Shown: positions 9,901 to 17,906 of the stretch, piece by piece
How the letters are laid out: every line of letters starts with the position of its first letter
How positions within the stretch are numbered: the stretch's first letter is position 1
Assembly: GCF_001905145.1 (NCBI RefSeq)
Contig: NZ_LWLB01000035.1
Location: forward strand, 248,001-312,000
From: Nocardiopsis sp. TSRI0078
GTDB taxonomy: Bacteria > Actinomycetota > Actinomycetes > Streptosporangiales > Streptosporangiaceae
Direction of reading: 5' to 3'
DNA: 64,000 bases
Translations under genes and position numbers: made by a program
Notes under the pieces: generated by a model
Told to the model about the DNA's origin: nothing
What the model saw: the letters and a program-made list of their open reading frames with translations, nothing else
The model's database searches: none

Positions 9901-10982
9901 CGCGGGGTCCGTCCCTGGGCGTGCACACGATCCTGACCGGCGCCGCGTCCTCGCAGATCCGGTCCCGGCTGCAGGCGCTCTTCGGCGGCAGGTTCGAGCT
10001 GCGGCTGAGCGACCCCATGGACTCGGGGATCGGCCGCAAGGCCGCCGAGGCGCTTCCCAAGGACACCCCGGGCCGCGGCCTGACCTCCGACGAGCACCAC
10101 ACGCACGTGGCCCTGCCCCGCGTGGACGGGTCGGCCAGCGACGAGGACGTCACCGACGGCATCCGCGACCTGGTCAAACGGGTCGAGGAGCGGTGGCCGC
10201 ACAAGGCCGTCCAGGGGGTCAAGACCCTGCCCTCCCGGGTGGAGCTGGACGACCTGCTCAAGGGCCGCCGGACACCGGCCGGCCGCCGCGGCGGCGAGCT
10301 GGTGCTGGGCATGGCCGAGAGCACGCTGGCGCCGGTCACCACGAACCTGGAGCGGGACCCGCACCTGGTGGTGTTCGGCGATCCGCAGACCGGCAAGACC
10401 GCGCTCCTGCGCGGGCTGGTCAAGCAGATCGTGCGGCGCCCGCCCACCGAGATCGGCGTGGTCATGGTGGACTTCCGGCGCAGCCACCTGGAACTGGTCC
10501 CCGAGGAGCACCTGCTGGCGTACTGCACGAGCGCGGACCAGGCCAAGGCGGTCGCGACCAACCTCGCGGGATCGCTCAAGGAACGCCTGCCGGGACCGGA
10601 CGTGACGCCGAAGCAGCTGCGTGAGCGCAGCTGGTGGAAGGGCCTGGACCTGTACGTCGTGGTGGACGACATGGACATGCTGGGGGCACGGTCGAACCCG
10701 CTCGCGCCGCTGGCCCCGTTCATCCCGCAGGGCTCCGACCTGGGGCTGCACATCATCGCGGCGCGCCGCACGGGCGGATCGGCCCGGGCCATGTTCGAAC
10801 CGGTGCTGCAGGCGCTGAGCGACATGGCCACACCGGGCATGCTGTTCTCCGGCGACCGGATGGAGGGCCGCCTGGCCAACGGCACGGTGTCCAGGCAGCT
10901 GCCCACCGGACGCGCCCAGCTGGCCCGCCGCGGCCAGCGCCCGGACCTGGTCCAGGTGGGATGGAGCGAGCCGCCCGCCTGA
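6945..10982 (+). CDS. eccC: Type VII secretion ATPase EccC (fused EccCa-EccCb)
   Basis: 1345 residues from GTG 6945. Upstream in-frame codons are less protein-like. Two N-terminal membrane helices (near residues 45-85) precede three FtsK/SpoIIIE-type ATPase domains. Walker A lysines are K501 (GATGSGKSEML), K861 (GGPQSGKSTLL) and K1151 (GDPQTGKTALL). Walker B motifs are LLIIIDEFSEL, LFLMIDGWSSV and LYVVVDDMDML. Only the first has the full Asp-Glu pair, usual for EccC, where domain 1 is the active motor and the distal ones bind substrate. It would power export of the WXG100 proteins encoded 6 kb downstream. Two strong inverted repeats follow the stop. Confidence 0.96.
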   Translation: MATRPVPRPARSVPTAPGNTPLVIATPPQMPENPPASSSGAMIIMPIITGSGSLLMSITMGHRPLMAVAGVMIMMASVVVGIIMFVAQHNGPRKRIREQRERYVDYLDQLRGIVRDVASTQRADNAFRHPDPELLTEPARSRARRWERRASDPDFLDLRAGTGTRPLARRLKLKVDTSSPLIVYDPVCQGSADQLIELYANVPEMPLVVPLREHGVVSIIGDREAGRGLARALVAQMATFHSPHDLRIGVVRDNRLRPQWEWLKWLPHNTFDDAEDGPMPARFVSVNTVQVAELLSDEIERRTVDLQRRRGAPPGPGTRRLVVVLDGEHQSTLSGLQAEPPVNSLADLGIHVIALVSDRREEPEAVDLRLHIDADGTLTEDTESPGADEDSPYPPIEGRADRSSVAHLTSLARILAPYGIAVTDSDDAMHATVGLPEILGVSDVARLDTRQTWRKRSTGDYLRVPIGVGPSGNTVLLDLKESAFGGMGPHGLVVGATGSGKSEMLRTMVASLVINHSPESLALLLVDFKGGATFADTDRLPHSAGLITNLADDDSLVLRFREATFGELVRRQQLLKNAGNLPNLHAYEAAREENPELEPLPHLLIIIDEFSELLTAHPDFAELFVAIGRIGRSIGVHLLLATQRLESGKLKGLESHLSYRVGLRTFSEAESREAIGVGDAYHLPPEPGSGYLKVDTSVFERFKAAMVSQPYTPPVKEEKEEHEPVLPLLSYNGLSKVTGAGSLVESLVESMRARNEESRAKESKRTTLQVTVDQLVASGADKVRPIWLEPLPELLTLDRVLTELGEGEDLEGAGTEPEPSDMRAVIGLTDIPREQRIVPAELDFTGAEGNVIVLGGPQSGKSTLLRTVIAGLAWRYPPGRVGVYAIDFGGGALQAMDGLPHVAGVAGRADPEKVQRVLVDVRAQLERRQRVFRKYKLDSPAALRQARADGSVPASVVGDLFLMIDGWSSVRDTFDEADEVLMDIATRGPSLGVHTILTGAASSQIRSRLQALFGGRFELRLSDPMDSGIGRKAAEALPKDTPGRGLTSDEHHTHVALPRVDGSASDEDVTDGIRDLVKRVEERWPHKAVQGVKTLPSRVELDDLLKGRRTPAGRRGGELVLGMAESTLAPVTTNLERDPHLVVFGDPQTGKTALLRGLVKQIVRRPPTEIGVVMVDFRRSHLELVPEEHLLAYCTSADQAKAVATNLAGSLKERLPGPDVTPKQLRERSWWKGLDLYVVVDDMDMLGARSNPLAPLAPFIPQGSDLGLHIIAARRTGGSARAMFEPVLQALSDMATPGMLFSGDRMEGRLANGTVSRQLPTGRAQLARRGQRPDLVQVGWSEPPA

Positions 10983-10988
10983 CCGGCG

Positions 10989-11016
10989 CGGTCCTTCGGG
11001 AGGCCCGGAAGGACCG
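10989..11016 (+). terminator. Hairpin just downstream of eccC
   Basis: CGGTCCTTC (10989-10997) and GAAGGACCG (11008-11016) are exact reverse complements around a 10-base loop, beginning 6 bases after the eccC stop. There is no T-run, as is common for actinobacterial terminators. Confidence 0.6.
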
Positions 11017-11030
11017 GCCGCCCCTCGCCC

Positions 11031-11058
11031 CCGGTGTGGCCGGATCCGGCCACACCGG
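11031..11058. terminator. 28-bp perfect palindrome in the eccC 3' region
   Basis: The sequence reads identically on both strands: left half CCGGTGTGGCCGGA, right half TCCGGCCACACCGG, with no unpaired centre. It sits 14 bases after the first eccC hairpin. Likely a second stage of termination. With no loop it could also be a protein site. Confidence 0.5.
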
Positions 11059-11228
11059 ACGGCCCCGTCACGCGCGCGGTCCCCTTCCGGGCGCCTCCGA
11101 GCGGGTGGGGAAGGCGGACCGCGCCGGCCGGCGGCACCGGCCCGGGGTGCGCCCGCCCGAACCGAACCATGACACCCTTGGGGTGATCCCACCCTCCGTG
11201 TCCCCGTCGTCCCCCGAAAGGCAGCTCC

Positions 11229-12425
11229 ATGCGGCGCCCCCTCGCCCTGGCCTCGACCGTGTGCCTGCTCGCCCTCACCGCCTGCACCGGCACGTCGAGC
11301 GGTTCCGACGGTTCCGCCGAGACCGTGGAGGAGCTGGCCGAGGAGGGGCTGTCCGGACTGGCCCTGCTGCACCGGGGGTTCGGGGGCGGGGATCCGGAGA
11401 CCGACCAGGTCCTGGTCTTCCACGATCCCGAGACCGGCCGGCCGGCGCACCGGATCGCGCTGCCCGACGGGGCGGTCGACCCGGTGGCCCCGAACCTGCA
11501 CGTGCACTCCCAGTTCTCCGAGGACTGGACCTTCTTCGCCTACGCGACCACGGAGCCCAACGCCGTGCACGTCGCCGTCCTCACCGAGCACGGGGAGGAC
11601 GGCGCCGAGGGGTCGGGCACCGAGGAGCCGGATGCCGAGGGGTCCGGTGCCGCGGAGGTCTCCTACCAGCCGGTCGAATCCGTCACCCCCTCGGCGAACG
11701 AGGTCCTGTCCCAGCCGGTCATCCACGGCGACCGGCTCTGGTTCGTCTCCGACAACACACAGGACGGCGCCCCGCCCCAGGTGCTGTCGGTGCCGCTGGA
11801 CGCTCCCACGGGCACCCCCAACCAGGAGGGCAGCCTGCCGTTCGGACCCGGCCAGCGGCCCAGCGACTGGTCACTCACCCCCGACGGGGCACTGCACATC
11901 CGCAACAGCGTGCCGACCCGGCAGAAGAACGCCTCCGGCACCGGCAGCCTCGTGGTCCGGGAGACCGCGGGGAGCGTCGTCAACGCCACCCTCAACATCG
12001 ACGGCGGGCAGTGGCAGACCTTCGACGGCTCCCTGGTGTGGGGCGAGGGCACCGCCCTGCTGCGCCCCGACGTCACCGGGGGCGGGGAGGCCCCGGCGGG
12101 CGCGTACCTGGTGACGGTGGAGGGAGAGGGCCACACGGCCACCCGGCTCCTGGAGGAGAGCGACGGGCCGGTGGTGCAGTACGCGCCCTCGCCCGAGCGC
12201 GACGCGGTCCTGCTCCAGACCGGCGAGGCCTGGTTCCGGGTGGACCTGGAGGAGGGAGCGGTGGCCGAGGCCGAGGAGGTCTTCCCCCGCTTCCACGACG
12301 CCTCCCTGAACGGCTGGCCGCTGGTGGTGCGCTGGGTCCGGGAACCCGTGGCCGCCGACCCCAGCGCCGCCCCTCCGACTGAGCCGTCGGGGACGGAGGG
12401 CGGCGGGAGGCCCGCCTCCTCGTGA
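11229..12425 (+). CDS. Secreted lipoprotein of unknown function
   Basis: 398 residues. ATG 11229 follows AGGCAGCTCC. The signal peptide ends in lipobox LTAC (Cys19). The mature protein has a possible propeller-like organisation (VLVFHDPETGRPAHRI, GDRLWFVSDNT, YAPSPERDAVLLQ) but no motif I can assign. Acidic low-complexity linkers occur near 118-145 and at the C-terminus (SAAPPTEPSGTEGGGRP). Its place between eccC and the small EspC-like gene suggests a cell-surface partner of the ESX machine. That is context only. The coding composition matches its neighbours. Confidence 0.75.
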   Translation: MRRPLALASTVCLLALTACTGTSSGSDGSAETVEELAEEGLSGLALLHRGFGGGDPETDQVLVFHDPETGRPAHRIALPDGAVDPVAPNLHVHSQFSEDWTFFAYATTEPNAVHVAVLTEHGEDGAEGSGTEEPDAEGSGAAEVSYQPVESVTPSANEVLSQPVIHGDRLWFVSDNTQDGAPPQVLSVPLDAPTGTPNQEGSLPFGPGQRPSDWSLTPDGALHIRNSVPTRQKNASGTGSLVVRETAGSVVNATLNIDGGQWQTFDGSLVWGEGTALLRPDVTGGGEAPAGAYLVTVEGEGHTATRLLEESDGPVVQYAPSPERDAVLLQTGEAWFRVDLEEGAVAEAEEVFPRFHDASLNGWPLVVRWVREPVAADPSAAPPTEPSGTEGGGRPASS

Positions 12426-12651
12426 ACAGCGGGAAACGTCCGGAGGCGGAGGGTACACACGAAACCCCCCTCCCGGTACTATCCCCGGGAGTTCACGGGA
12501 ACCGCGGAACTCCTGCCCCCACCCGCGCGTCCCACCCCTCATCCGGACCCGTTCCGCCCGCGCCGACGGCCGCGGACGGGCTTTCCGTGCGTGGAGGGCA
12601 CCGCGTCCCCTCCCAGTGAGTTCCGTGCCGGAAGACAGAGGAGACCCCCAC

Positions 12652-12984
12652 ATGACCACCGAAGCGGGCGGCAACCCGATCGAGGGAATGCAGGGCGGCG
12701 AGTACGCCGAGACCCTCGCGGCCGCCATGGCCGGACTCGCCGACGCGTTCGACCTCCTCATGGAGGACGCCGAGGGCGCCTCCGGCCACGACGACGTCAG
12801 GGCCGGGTTCACCGCGTTCAAGGAGAGCACCGCCCAGGCCCTCATCGACGTTCAGGGGCTCGGTCTGGCGCTGGCCGACAACGTCCAGGCGGGCGCGGCG
12901 GAGATCGCGCGCAACGACCTGGACAGCTCGGAGGGCTTCGACCACCCCTGGGAGTCCCACCGGGACATCAACTTCGAGGACTGA
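12652..12984 (+). CDS. Small EspC/WXG-like putative type VII substrate
   Basis: 110 residues from ATG 12652, preceded by GAGGAGACCCCCAC. An in-frame upstream start at 12616 has no comparable ribosome site. The protein is almost entirely alpha-helical in composition (YAETLAAAMAGLADAFDLLM, FTAFKESTAQALIDVQGL) and has no signal peptide or membrane span, as expected for a leaderless ESX substrate. It lacks a clear WXG turn and looks more like the EspC-type secretion-associated family. It lies 66 bases before the large 886-residue gene, so it may pair with or chaperone that protein, as small helical partners do for large T7SS effectors. Confidence 0.65.
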   Translation: MTTEAGGNPIEGMQGGEYAETLAAAMAGLADAFDLLMEDAEGASGHDDVRAGFTAFKESTAQALIDVQGLGLALADNVQAGAAEIARNDLDSSEGFDHPWESHRDINFED

Positions 12985-13050
12985 CGGCACCGTCCGCCGC
13001 CCCGCCCCCTCCCCCTTCCTTCCCCGCCCGCAGCCCCTCCGAGGAAAACC

Positions 13051-15711
13051 GTGGCAACCTTCGCTCTCGTCTTCGTCCCCCGCGACTTCCACTACGGGTC
13101 CAAGCCCATGTACGACTGCGCGGCGGACCTGGAGATCCTCAACGCGCGCATCCTCGGCCGGGCCGACGACCTCAAGGGGGGTTTCGACTCGGCCGCCGGC
13201 GAGTTCACCGACGTCATCGCCTGGGACATCCAGAGCCTGTCCGAGGAGGACGTGCAGAACTGGCGGGACGCCGCCGTCTCCGTCACCTACGCCGCCTCGG
13301 TCGCCGAGATGTGGGCGGACATCGTCAAGGCGTTCCACGACGAGCGCGACGCCCAGATCACCAGCTGGGAGAGCAGCAGGACGGAGAAGGAGAACGCCGT
13401 CCCCTCCAAGTACCAGGACGACCACATCACCTCGTCCCACCCCCAGGCCGACGGCTTCCTCTGGACGGACTGGGGCGCCGGGGACGAACAGCGGTGCCGG
13501 ACCCTCTACGACGAGCTCGTCACCGTGCAGGAGGGGCTCACCACCCGCGAGCAGACCAACTGGCAGCGCCTCCAGGACGGTGCCGAGGAGGTTCGCGGGA
13601 TGCTCGAACAGGGGCCGACCCCGGAGAACGTCCGCAAGCTCATCGAGGCGGGCAACGCCAACTGGGCGTTCCTCAACCTCGACCCCTCCCGCTACTCCTC
13701 GCTCATCGAGGACAGCGAGCTCACGCCCGAGAACGCCGAGGAGTACGCCGAGGAGCTCTCCGCCTACTGGTCCGGTGAGAAGCCGCTGGACGACCGCTAC
13801 CACGAGATCATGCTCGTGCTCTCGATGGTGGGGACCAGCGCCCGGCAGAACCAGCAGAACGGCACGGAGCCCGGCGACGGGGAGATCGCGTTCCTGGAGG
13901 AGTTCTACTCCCACCTGGAGGAGCCCTACCGCCGGAACGGGGCCGGCGCGGGCATCATGGTCTACCCCGACCTCATGTCCGAGTCCGGTATGAGCGACGA
14001 GGAGAGGGAGGACGCCCTCGGCGTACTCGGCGACGGACTGCTCGCGCTCTCGGACCCGTCTCTCGGCGGGGGGTACGACCGACTGCCCGAGAGCTTCCGG
14101 TACGCCGTGGAGGGGAGCTGGATCAACCCCGACGCGGAGAACAAGCTTCCCGGGACCCCCGTGAGCGTGGGGATGGACATGAAGGCGCTCTCCGCCTTCC
14201 TCGAACACACCGACGAGGACCTGGAGGGCGGCTACGGGCTGTCGACGAACCTGCACCTGACCACCGGAGCGTTCCTCGACGCCTGGGGCGACACGCCCGA
14301 CCCCGACGGGGTGATGCCGGACTCCGAACAGGTCTCCCACATCATCGACGCGGCCAGCCGCAACACGGACGCCAACTACTACATGCTCACCGGCGAGCAC
14401 ATCAACAAGGAGGAGGGCGTCGACTACGGCGACGCGGACCTGCGCACGCGGGCGCTGGAGGGCACGCTCACCTACGAGTGGCACGACGACGGCCACACCG
14501 CGCGCCAGCTCACCGACTGGCTCGCCGAGGACATCCACAGCGAGGACACCGAGGTGCGCGAGCGCGCGGGGAACGCCTTCGCCGGGTTCATGGAGACCGT
14601 CACCGCCCCGGACATGCACGAGGCCCTCACCAACACCGGTGTGGACGTCACCGAGGGGGACAACGAGTACTCCAACGCCTCGTTCACCCAGTTCAACGGG
14701 GAGCTGGCCGACAGCCTCGCCGACGTCTTCGACGCGCACATCTACAGCTTCGCCAACGGAGAGGTGCTGGACGGCGAGGACGTGTCGGGCTCGGGCATCG
14801 GGGAGTTCGACCCGAAGACGAACTACGTGGAGATGGGTCCCGAGGAGCGGGCCATGTACATGCAACTCCTCATGGGCAACGACGAGTCCGCCGGACGCGC
14901 CGTCAACTCCGTGCACGCCTACCAGCAGATCGAGTCGCTCGCCTTCCTGGAGACCGGAAACGAGACGACTGCCGCACGTGGTGCCGGGCAGCTTCAGGGC
15001 CTCTTGGAGCGGGCCCTGTGGCTGGAGTCCGAGGACCGCGGCGCCGACCTGGACGAGACCATCGAGCGCCAGACACAGATCACCGAGTTCGTCGTCGGCG
15101 AGGCGGCGGGTCTGTCCGAGAGCATTCCGGTCATCGGCACGGCCGTGTCCATGGGGCTGGAACTCGGCCAGGACAGCATCGTGAACGCGGTCGTCGACGG
15201 CGAGTACGAGGTCTCTCCCCGGTTCCCCGTCTACACCAGTGAGGAGACCGTCCTGCGCAACTTCCAGATGGAAACCCTCGACTACCTGGCACAGAACAAC
15301 CCCCAGGCGTTCCAGGACGACACGCAACGCGGTGATTTCAGGTCTCTGGTCGACAGCGGCGTGGTGACCATCGAACGCGACGGCCAGGTGCTCAGCGCCT
15401 CCGACATCACCAACGACTTCGTCTTCGACCAGGACGTCACCATCAGCGTCGATAAGGGCACCAACTGGTCAGAGTTGGACAGTGATGGCCTCGACAGTGT
15501 CGACGACGCCCTCTCCGGAGTCATGGACACGACGCATATGCGCGCCGAATACATGGATGATCACGGAGAGCCCGTCGAGCGCGACGGCCCCAGCTATACA
15601 TGGGTGGATGAATTCGTCGACGTATACACGGGCTCCTACAAGGAGACGAGAGACTACTTCAATGGAGAAGTCTCAGGTTTCGACAAGCCAGACGAAGAAT
15701 CCGAGAAATGA
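13051..15711 (+). CDS. Large putative type VII-secreted protein with atypical C-terminal tip
   Basis: 886 residues from GTG 13051 (GAGGA upstream). There is no signal peptide. The N-terminal ~120 residues are helical (LEILNARILGRADDLKGGFD, VAEMWADIVKAFHDERDAQI) and look like a targeting/dimerisation region. The long middle is acidic with no catalytic motif I recognise. It may belong to an uncharacterised DUF found in Streptomyces and Nocardiopsis. From about base 15430 the codon choice changes: AT-ending codons (gat aag, agt gat, cat atg, gaa tac) become common, unlike the first 2.3 kb. This is the look of a replaced C-terminal domain in polymorphic toxins. Two paralogous lipoproteins follow within 55 bases. 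An effector role is inference. Confidence 0.6.
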   Translation: MATFALVFVPRDFHYGSKPMYDCAADLEILNARILGRADDLKGGFDSAAGEFTDVIAWDIQSLSEEDVQNWRDAAVSVTYAASVAEMWADIVKAFHDERDAQITSWESSRTEKENAVPSKYQDDHITSSHPQADGFLWTDWGAGDEQRCRTLYDELVTVQEGLTTREQTNWQRLQDGAEEVRGMLEQGPTPENVRKLIEAGNANWAFLNLDPSRYSSLIEDSELTPENAEEYAEELSAYWSGEKPLDDRYHEIMLVLSMVGTSARQNQQNGTEPGDGEIAFLEEFYSHLEEPYRRNGAGAGIMVYPDLMSESGMSDEEREDALGVLGDGLLALSDPSLGGGYDRLPESFRYAVEGSWINPDAENKLPGTPVSVGMDMKALSAFLEHTDEDLEGGYGLSTNLHLTTGAFLDAWGDTPDPDGVMPDSEQVSHIIDAASRNTDANYYMLTGEHINKEEGVDYGDADLRTRALEGTLTYEWHDDGHTARQLTDWLAEDIHSEDTEVRERAGNAFAGFMETVTAPDMHEALTNTGVDVTEGDNEYSNASFTQFNGELADSLADVFDAHIYSFANGEVLDGEDVSGSGIGEFDPKTNYVEMGPEERAMYMQLLMGNDESAGRAVNSVHAYQQIESLAFLETGNETTAARGAGQLQGLLERALWLESEDRGADLDETIERQTQITEFVVGEAAGLSESIPVIGTAVSMGLELGQDSIVNAVVDGEYEVSPRFPVYTSEETVLRNFQMETLDYLAQNNPQAFQDDTQRGDFRSLVDSGVVTIERDGQVLSASDITNDFVFDQDVTISVDKGTNWSELDSDGLDSVDDALSGVMDTTHMRAEYMDDHGEPVERDGPSYTWVDEFVDVYTGSYKETRDYFNGEVSGFDKPDEESEK

Positions 15712-15765
15712 TGAACCAGTGGGGAACCGAACAGATTCCGCACCCGCCACACCTCGGAGGAACCT

Positions 15766-16284
15766 TTGATTCGCCATGAGGGCCGCGCATCCGCTTTCCT
15801 AGCGGCCACCCTGACCATGTGCACGGCGCTGACCGCATGCTCCACCTCCGAGCCCGAACCAGAACCCGAAAGAGGAGGGCTCCCGCCGGACTACGTCTCC
15901 CGCTCATGGGTGAAACGGGAAGTCATGTTGCACGTCCTCGACCGCATGCTCGTCGAGAACGACACCGAAGAAGTCGTCGACAACATCACCGGCAGCCGGG
16001 ACAAACTGTTCGAAGCCCGAGTCCTCCAAGAGACTGAGAACGGATACACCGTCGAGTTCGATAAGGACGCGTGGACGACCGACGAGGTCGGCCACATTGG
16101 CAGAGTGGATGCCGCACTCGTCGACGCCACTGACTTCAACGAGGTCACCTGGTGCGGCGGGACCGTCACCGGCGAGGAATTCGTCGACGCCTACATGGAC
16201 GAGTTCTGGGACACCCTCGACACCCACGAGGAGTACACGGCCAGCATCACCGACTACGTCGACTGCGGTGACGGCCGACCGTGA
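15766..16284 (+). CDS. Lipoprotein, first copy of a tandem pair
   Basis: 172 residues from TTG 15766, placed right after GGAGGAACC. The signal peptide ends TALTAC with Cys25. The mature part is acidic, with paired cysteines in VTWCGG and DYVDCGDGRP that could form a disulfide outside the cell. It starts 54 bases after the large putative effector gene, is followed immediately by a second copy, and shares that gene's less GC-biased 3'-end composition. A surface immunity or chaperone role for the upstream protein is possible but unproven. I do not recognise the family. Confidence 0.7.
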   Translation: MIRHEGRASAFLAATLTMCTALTACSTSEPEPEPERGGLPPDYVSRSWVKREVMLHVLDRMLVENDTEEVVDNITGSRDKLFEARVLQETENGYTVEFDKDAWTTDEVGHIGRVDAALVDATDFNEVTWCGGTVTGEEFVDAYMDEFWDTLDTHEEYTASITDYVDCGDGRP

Positions 16285-16331
16285 CCGCGCTTGAACCTCG
16301 AAGCCGCGTGAACCGGTCCTCGGAGGAACCG

Positions 16332-16850
16332 TTGAATCGCCGTGAGGGCCGTGCATCCACCTTCTTGGCGCCAGCCCTTGCCATGTGCACGGCGCTGACC
16401 GCGTGCTCCACGTCCGAACCCAAACCCGGACCCGAAAGGGGAGGGCTGCCGCCGGACTACGTCTCCGAGTTCTGGGTCGAGCGCGAAGTCATGGTGCGCA
16501 CACTCGACCGCATGCTCACCGAGAACGACCCCGAAGAAGTCGCCGAGAACATCACCGGCAGCCGGGACAGACTGTTCGACACCCGAATCCTTCAGAAGGC
16601 CGAGGACGGATACACCGTCGAACTCGACAAGGACGAATGGCGCACCGAGGAGGTCACCAGCCTCGCGAAGATCGATGACGCCCTCATCGACGCCATGGAG
16701 TTCAACGAGGTCACCTGGTGCGGCGAGACCGTCAGCGGTGAGGAGTTCGTCGACGCCTACATGGACGAGTTCCGGGACGCCCTCGACTCCCAGGAGGAGT
16801 ACACGGCCAGCATCGACGACTACGTCGACTGCGGAGACGGCCGCCCGTGA
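16332..16850 (+). CDS. Lipoprotein, second copy of a tandem pair
   Basis: 172 residues from TTG 16332. The first 17 residues of the longer open frame are rejected because the TTG sits behind the same GGAGGAACC site as in the first copy. The two proteins align end to end without gaps. I count 46 differences in 172 positions (about 73% identity), with the lipobox, both cysteines, DEFxDxLD and the final DYVDCGDGRP conserved. Differences cluster at 41-56 and 98-125. The copies are a tandem duplication retained after divergence, as often seen for immunity genes. The gap between them is 47 bases. Confidence 0.7.
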   Translation: MNRREGRASTFLAPALAMCTALTACSTSEPKPGPERGGLPPDYVSEFWVEREVMVRTLDRMLTENDPEEVAENITGSRDRLFDTRILQKAEDGYTVELDKDEWRTEEVTSLAKIDDALIDAMEFNEVTWCGETVSGEEFVDAYMDEFRDALDSQEEYTASIDDYVDCGDGRP

Positions 16851-17216
16851 CCGGGCCCGGAACCGGCGGGGGCCGAGAACCGACGGCGCACCGTCCCGTG
16901 GCCGGAAGTGGCCAACCCCCTCCGCGCGCACCCCGGCCCCCGGCCGGGGCGAGGACACCGTCGCGCACGCCGGGAGGGCGGCCACGAGGAAGCGCCCGTC
17001 ACGGGCTTTCGACTCCCCGCGGGGCGATCGGGTTCGTCCGGCGGGCCGGGAGAATCCCCACTCCGCCCCGAGCTCACGGGAGGCACTCCTTCGTTGACCG
17101 AGAGATGAGATCCTTACTATCGTCCGTAATCTCCCCTCTCCACCGTGGCCACACGAACCCCAGGTGCACGGAGCGGAGGCGGATCCTTCACCCCCACTCT
17201 TCCGGGAAAGGCCCAG
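16851..17216. other. Intergenic region upstream of the WXG100 genes
   Basis: There is no credible gene here. The GC-rich first part has no long hairpin. The last 125 bases are less GC-rich and contain a possible promoter: TTGACC at 17094-17099 and TACTAT at 17115-17120, only 15 bases apart, so weak. The ribosome site GGGAAAGG lies just before the ATG at 17217. A separate promoter for the two WXG100 genes is plausible. Confidence 0.4.
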
Positions 17217-17552
17217 ATGTCACACGTCGGTCTTGAAAACGTCAACAGCCTCGCGACGGGCGGTGAGCAGCTCGGACAGGAGTCCGACGGCATCCGCACC
17301 CAGATGAACCAGCTCATCCAGGACATGAGCAACGACGCCGACGCCCTGCAGGGTGAGGCGCTCGCCCGTTTCCGCGAGGCCCGCGAGCAGCTCACCGAGC
17401 GCTTCGACGAGCTGATGAACTGGTGCAGCCAGAACGGCATCAAGCTGAACGAGGGCCAGCAGCAGTTCAACATCACCGACACCGACTCCAGCTCCGACTT
17501 CTCCCAGGCCGGAAGCGACCTCGGCGGCCTCTCCCGCCCGGTCAACGCCTGA
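17217..17552 (+). CDS. WXG100-family protein without the WXG tryptophan (EsxB/EsxA-like)
   Basis: 111 residues from ATG 17217. Two long helices are predicted (LENVNSLATGGEQLGQESDG to DMSNDAD and ALARFREAREQLTERFDELM), typical of the four-helix ESX heterodimer. At the turn where WxG normally stands the sequence reads LQG (residues 44-46). A longer C-terminal tail (about 75-111, Asp/Ser-rich) could carry the secretion signal. It lies 46 bases before a second gene that does have a WxG, so the two would form a heterodimer. High helix content and no signal peptide support ESX export. Confidence 0.85.
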   Translation: MSHVGLENVNSLATGGEQLGQESDGIRTQMNQLIQDMSNDADALQGEALARFREAREQLTERFDELMNWCSQNGIKLNEGQQQFNITDTDSSSDFSQAGSDLGGLSRPVNA

Positions 17553-17598
17553 GGCGTTCCCCCTCTCCCCGAAACCTCCCCAAGAAAGGCGTTTCCCC

Positions 17599-17892
17599 AT
17601 GGGTGCCCAGTTCGACGTCTACGGCGATGTCGCCGGCCTGCAGGGCCTTGCCGAGGACCAGCAGGCCCACCTCGGCCGCTTCTCGGCCATCATGAGCCAG
17701 ATCAACGAGCAGTCGGAGAGCACCGTCAGCCAGTGGGAGGGCTCCGGCAGCTCCCAGTTCCAGGCCAAGGCCACCGAGTTCGACACCCAGTTCTCCGAGG
17801 TCAACGCCGCCTTCGCCAAGGTGATCTCCGCGACCAGCAGCACCGCGGACAACTACGAGCGGCTGACCCGCTACCTCGACGGGCTGTTCTAG
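17599..17892 (+). CDS. WXG100-family secreted protein (ESAT-6-like)
   Basis: 97 residues with the classic layout: helix 1 (VAGLQGLAEDQQAHLGRFSA), the turn motif WEG (46-48), and helix 2 (SSQFQAKATEFDTQFSEVNA). The C-terminus is NYERLTRYLDGLF. The ATG follows AAGAAAGGCGTTTCCCC. It is the partner gene to the WXG-less protein just upstream and would be exported as a folded heterodimer by EccC. Length and position within an esx pair match the family closely. Confidence 0.93.
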   Translation: MGAQFDVYGDVAGLQGLAEDQQAHLGRFSAIMSQINEQSESTVSQWEGSGSSQFQAKATEFDTQFSEVNAAFAKVISATSSTADNYERLTRYLDGLF

Positions 17893-17906
17893 TAAGCTGA
17901 TCGGCG

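Noticed and set aside
7365..11726. Very long minus-strand open frame opposite eccC (about 1450 codons)
   Set aside because: Antisense frames stay open by chance in high-GC genes. The composition is His/Arg/Gly/Gln-rich, lacks any domain, and the opposite strand encodes a textbook EccC.
12493..15327. Long minus-strand open frame opposite the putative effector
   Set aside because: Same GC artefact. It has low-complexity Val/Gly/Leu content and no ribosome site, while the plus-strand frame has normal codon positions and an RBS.
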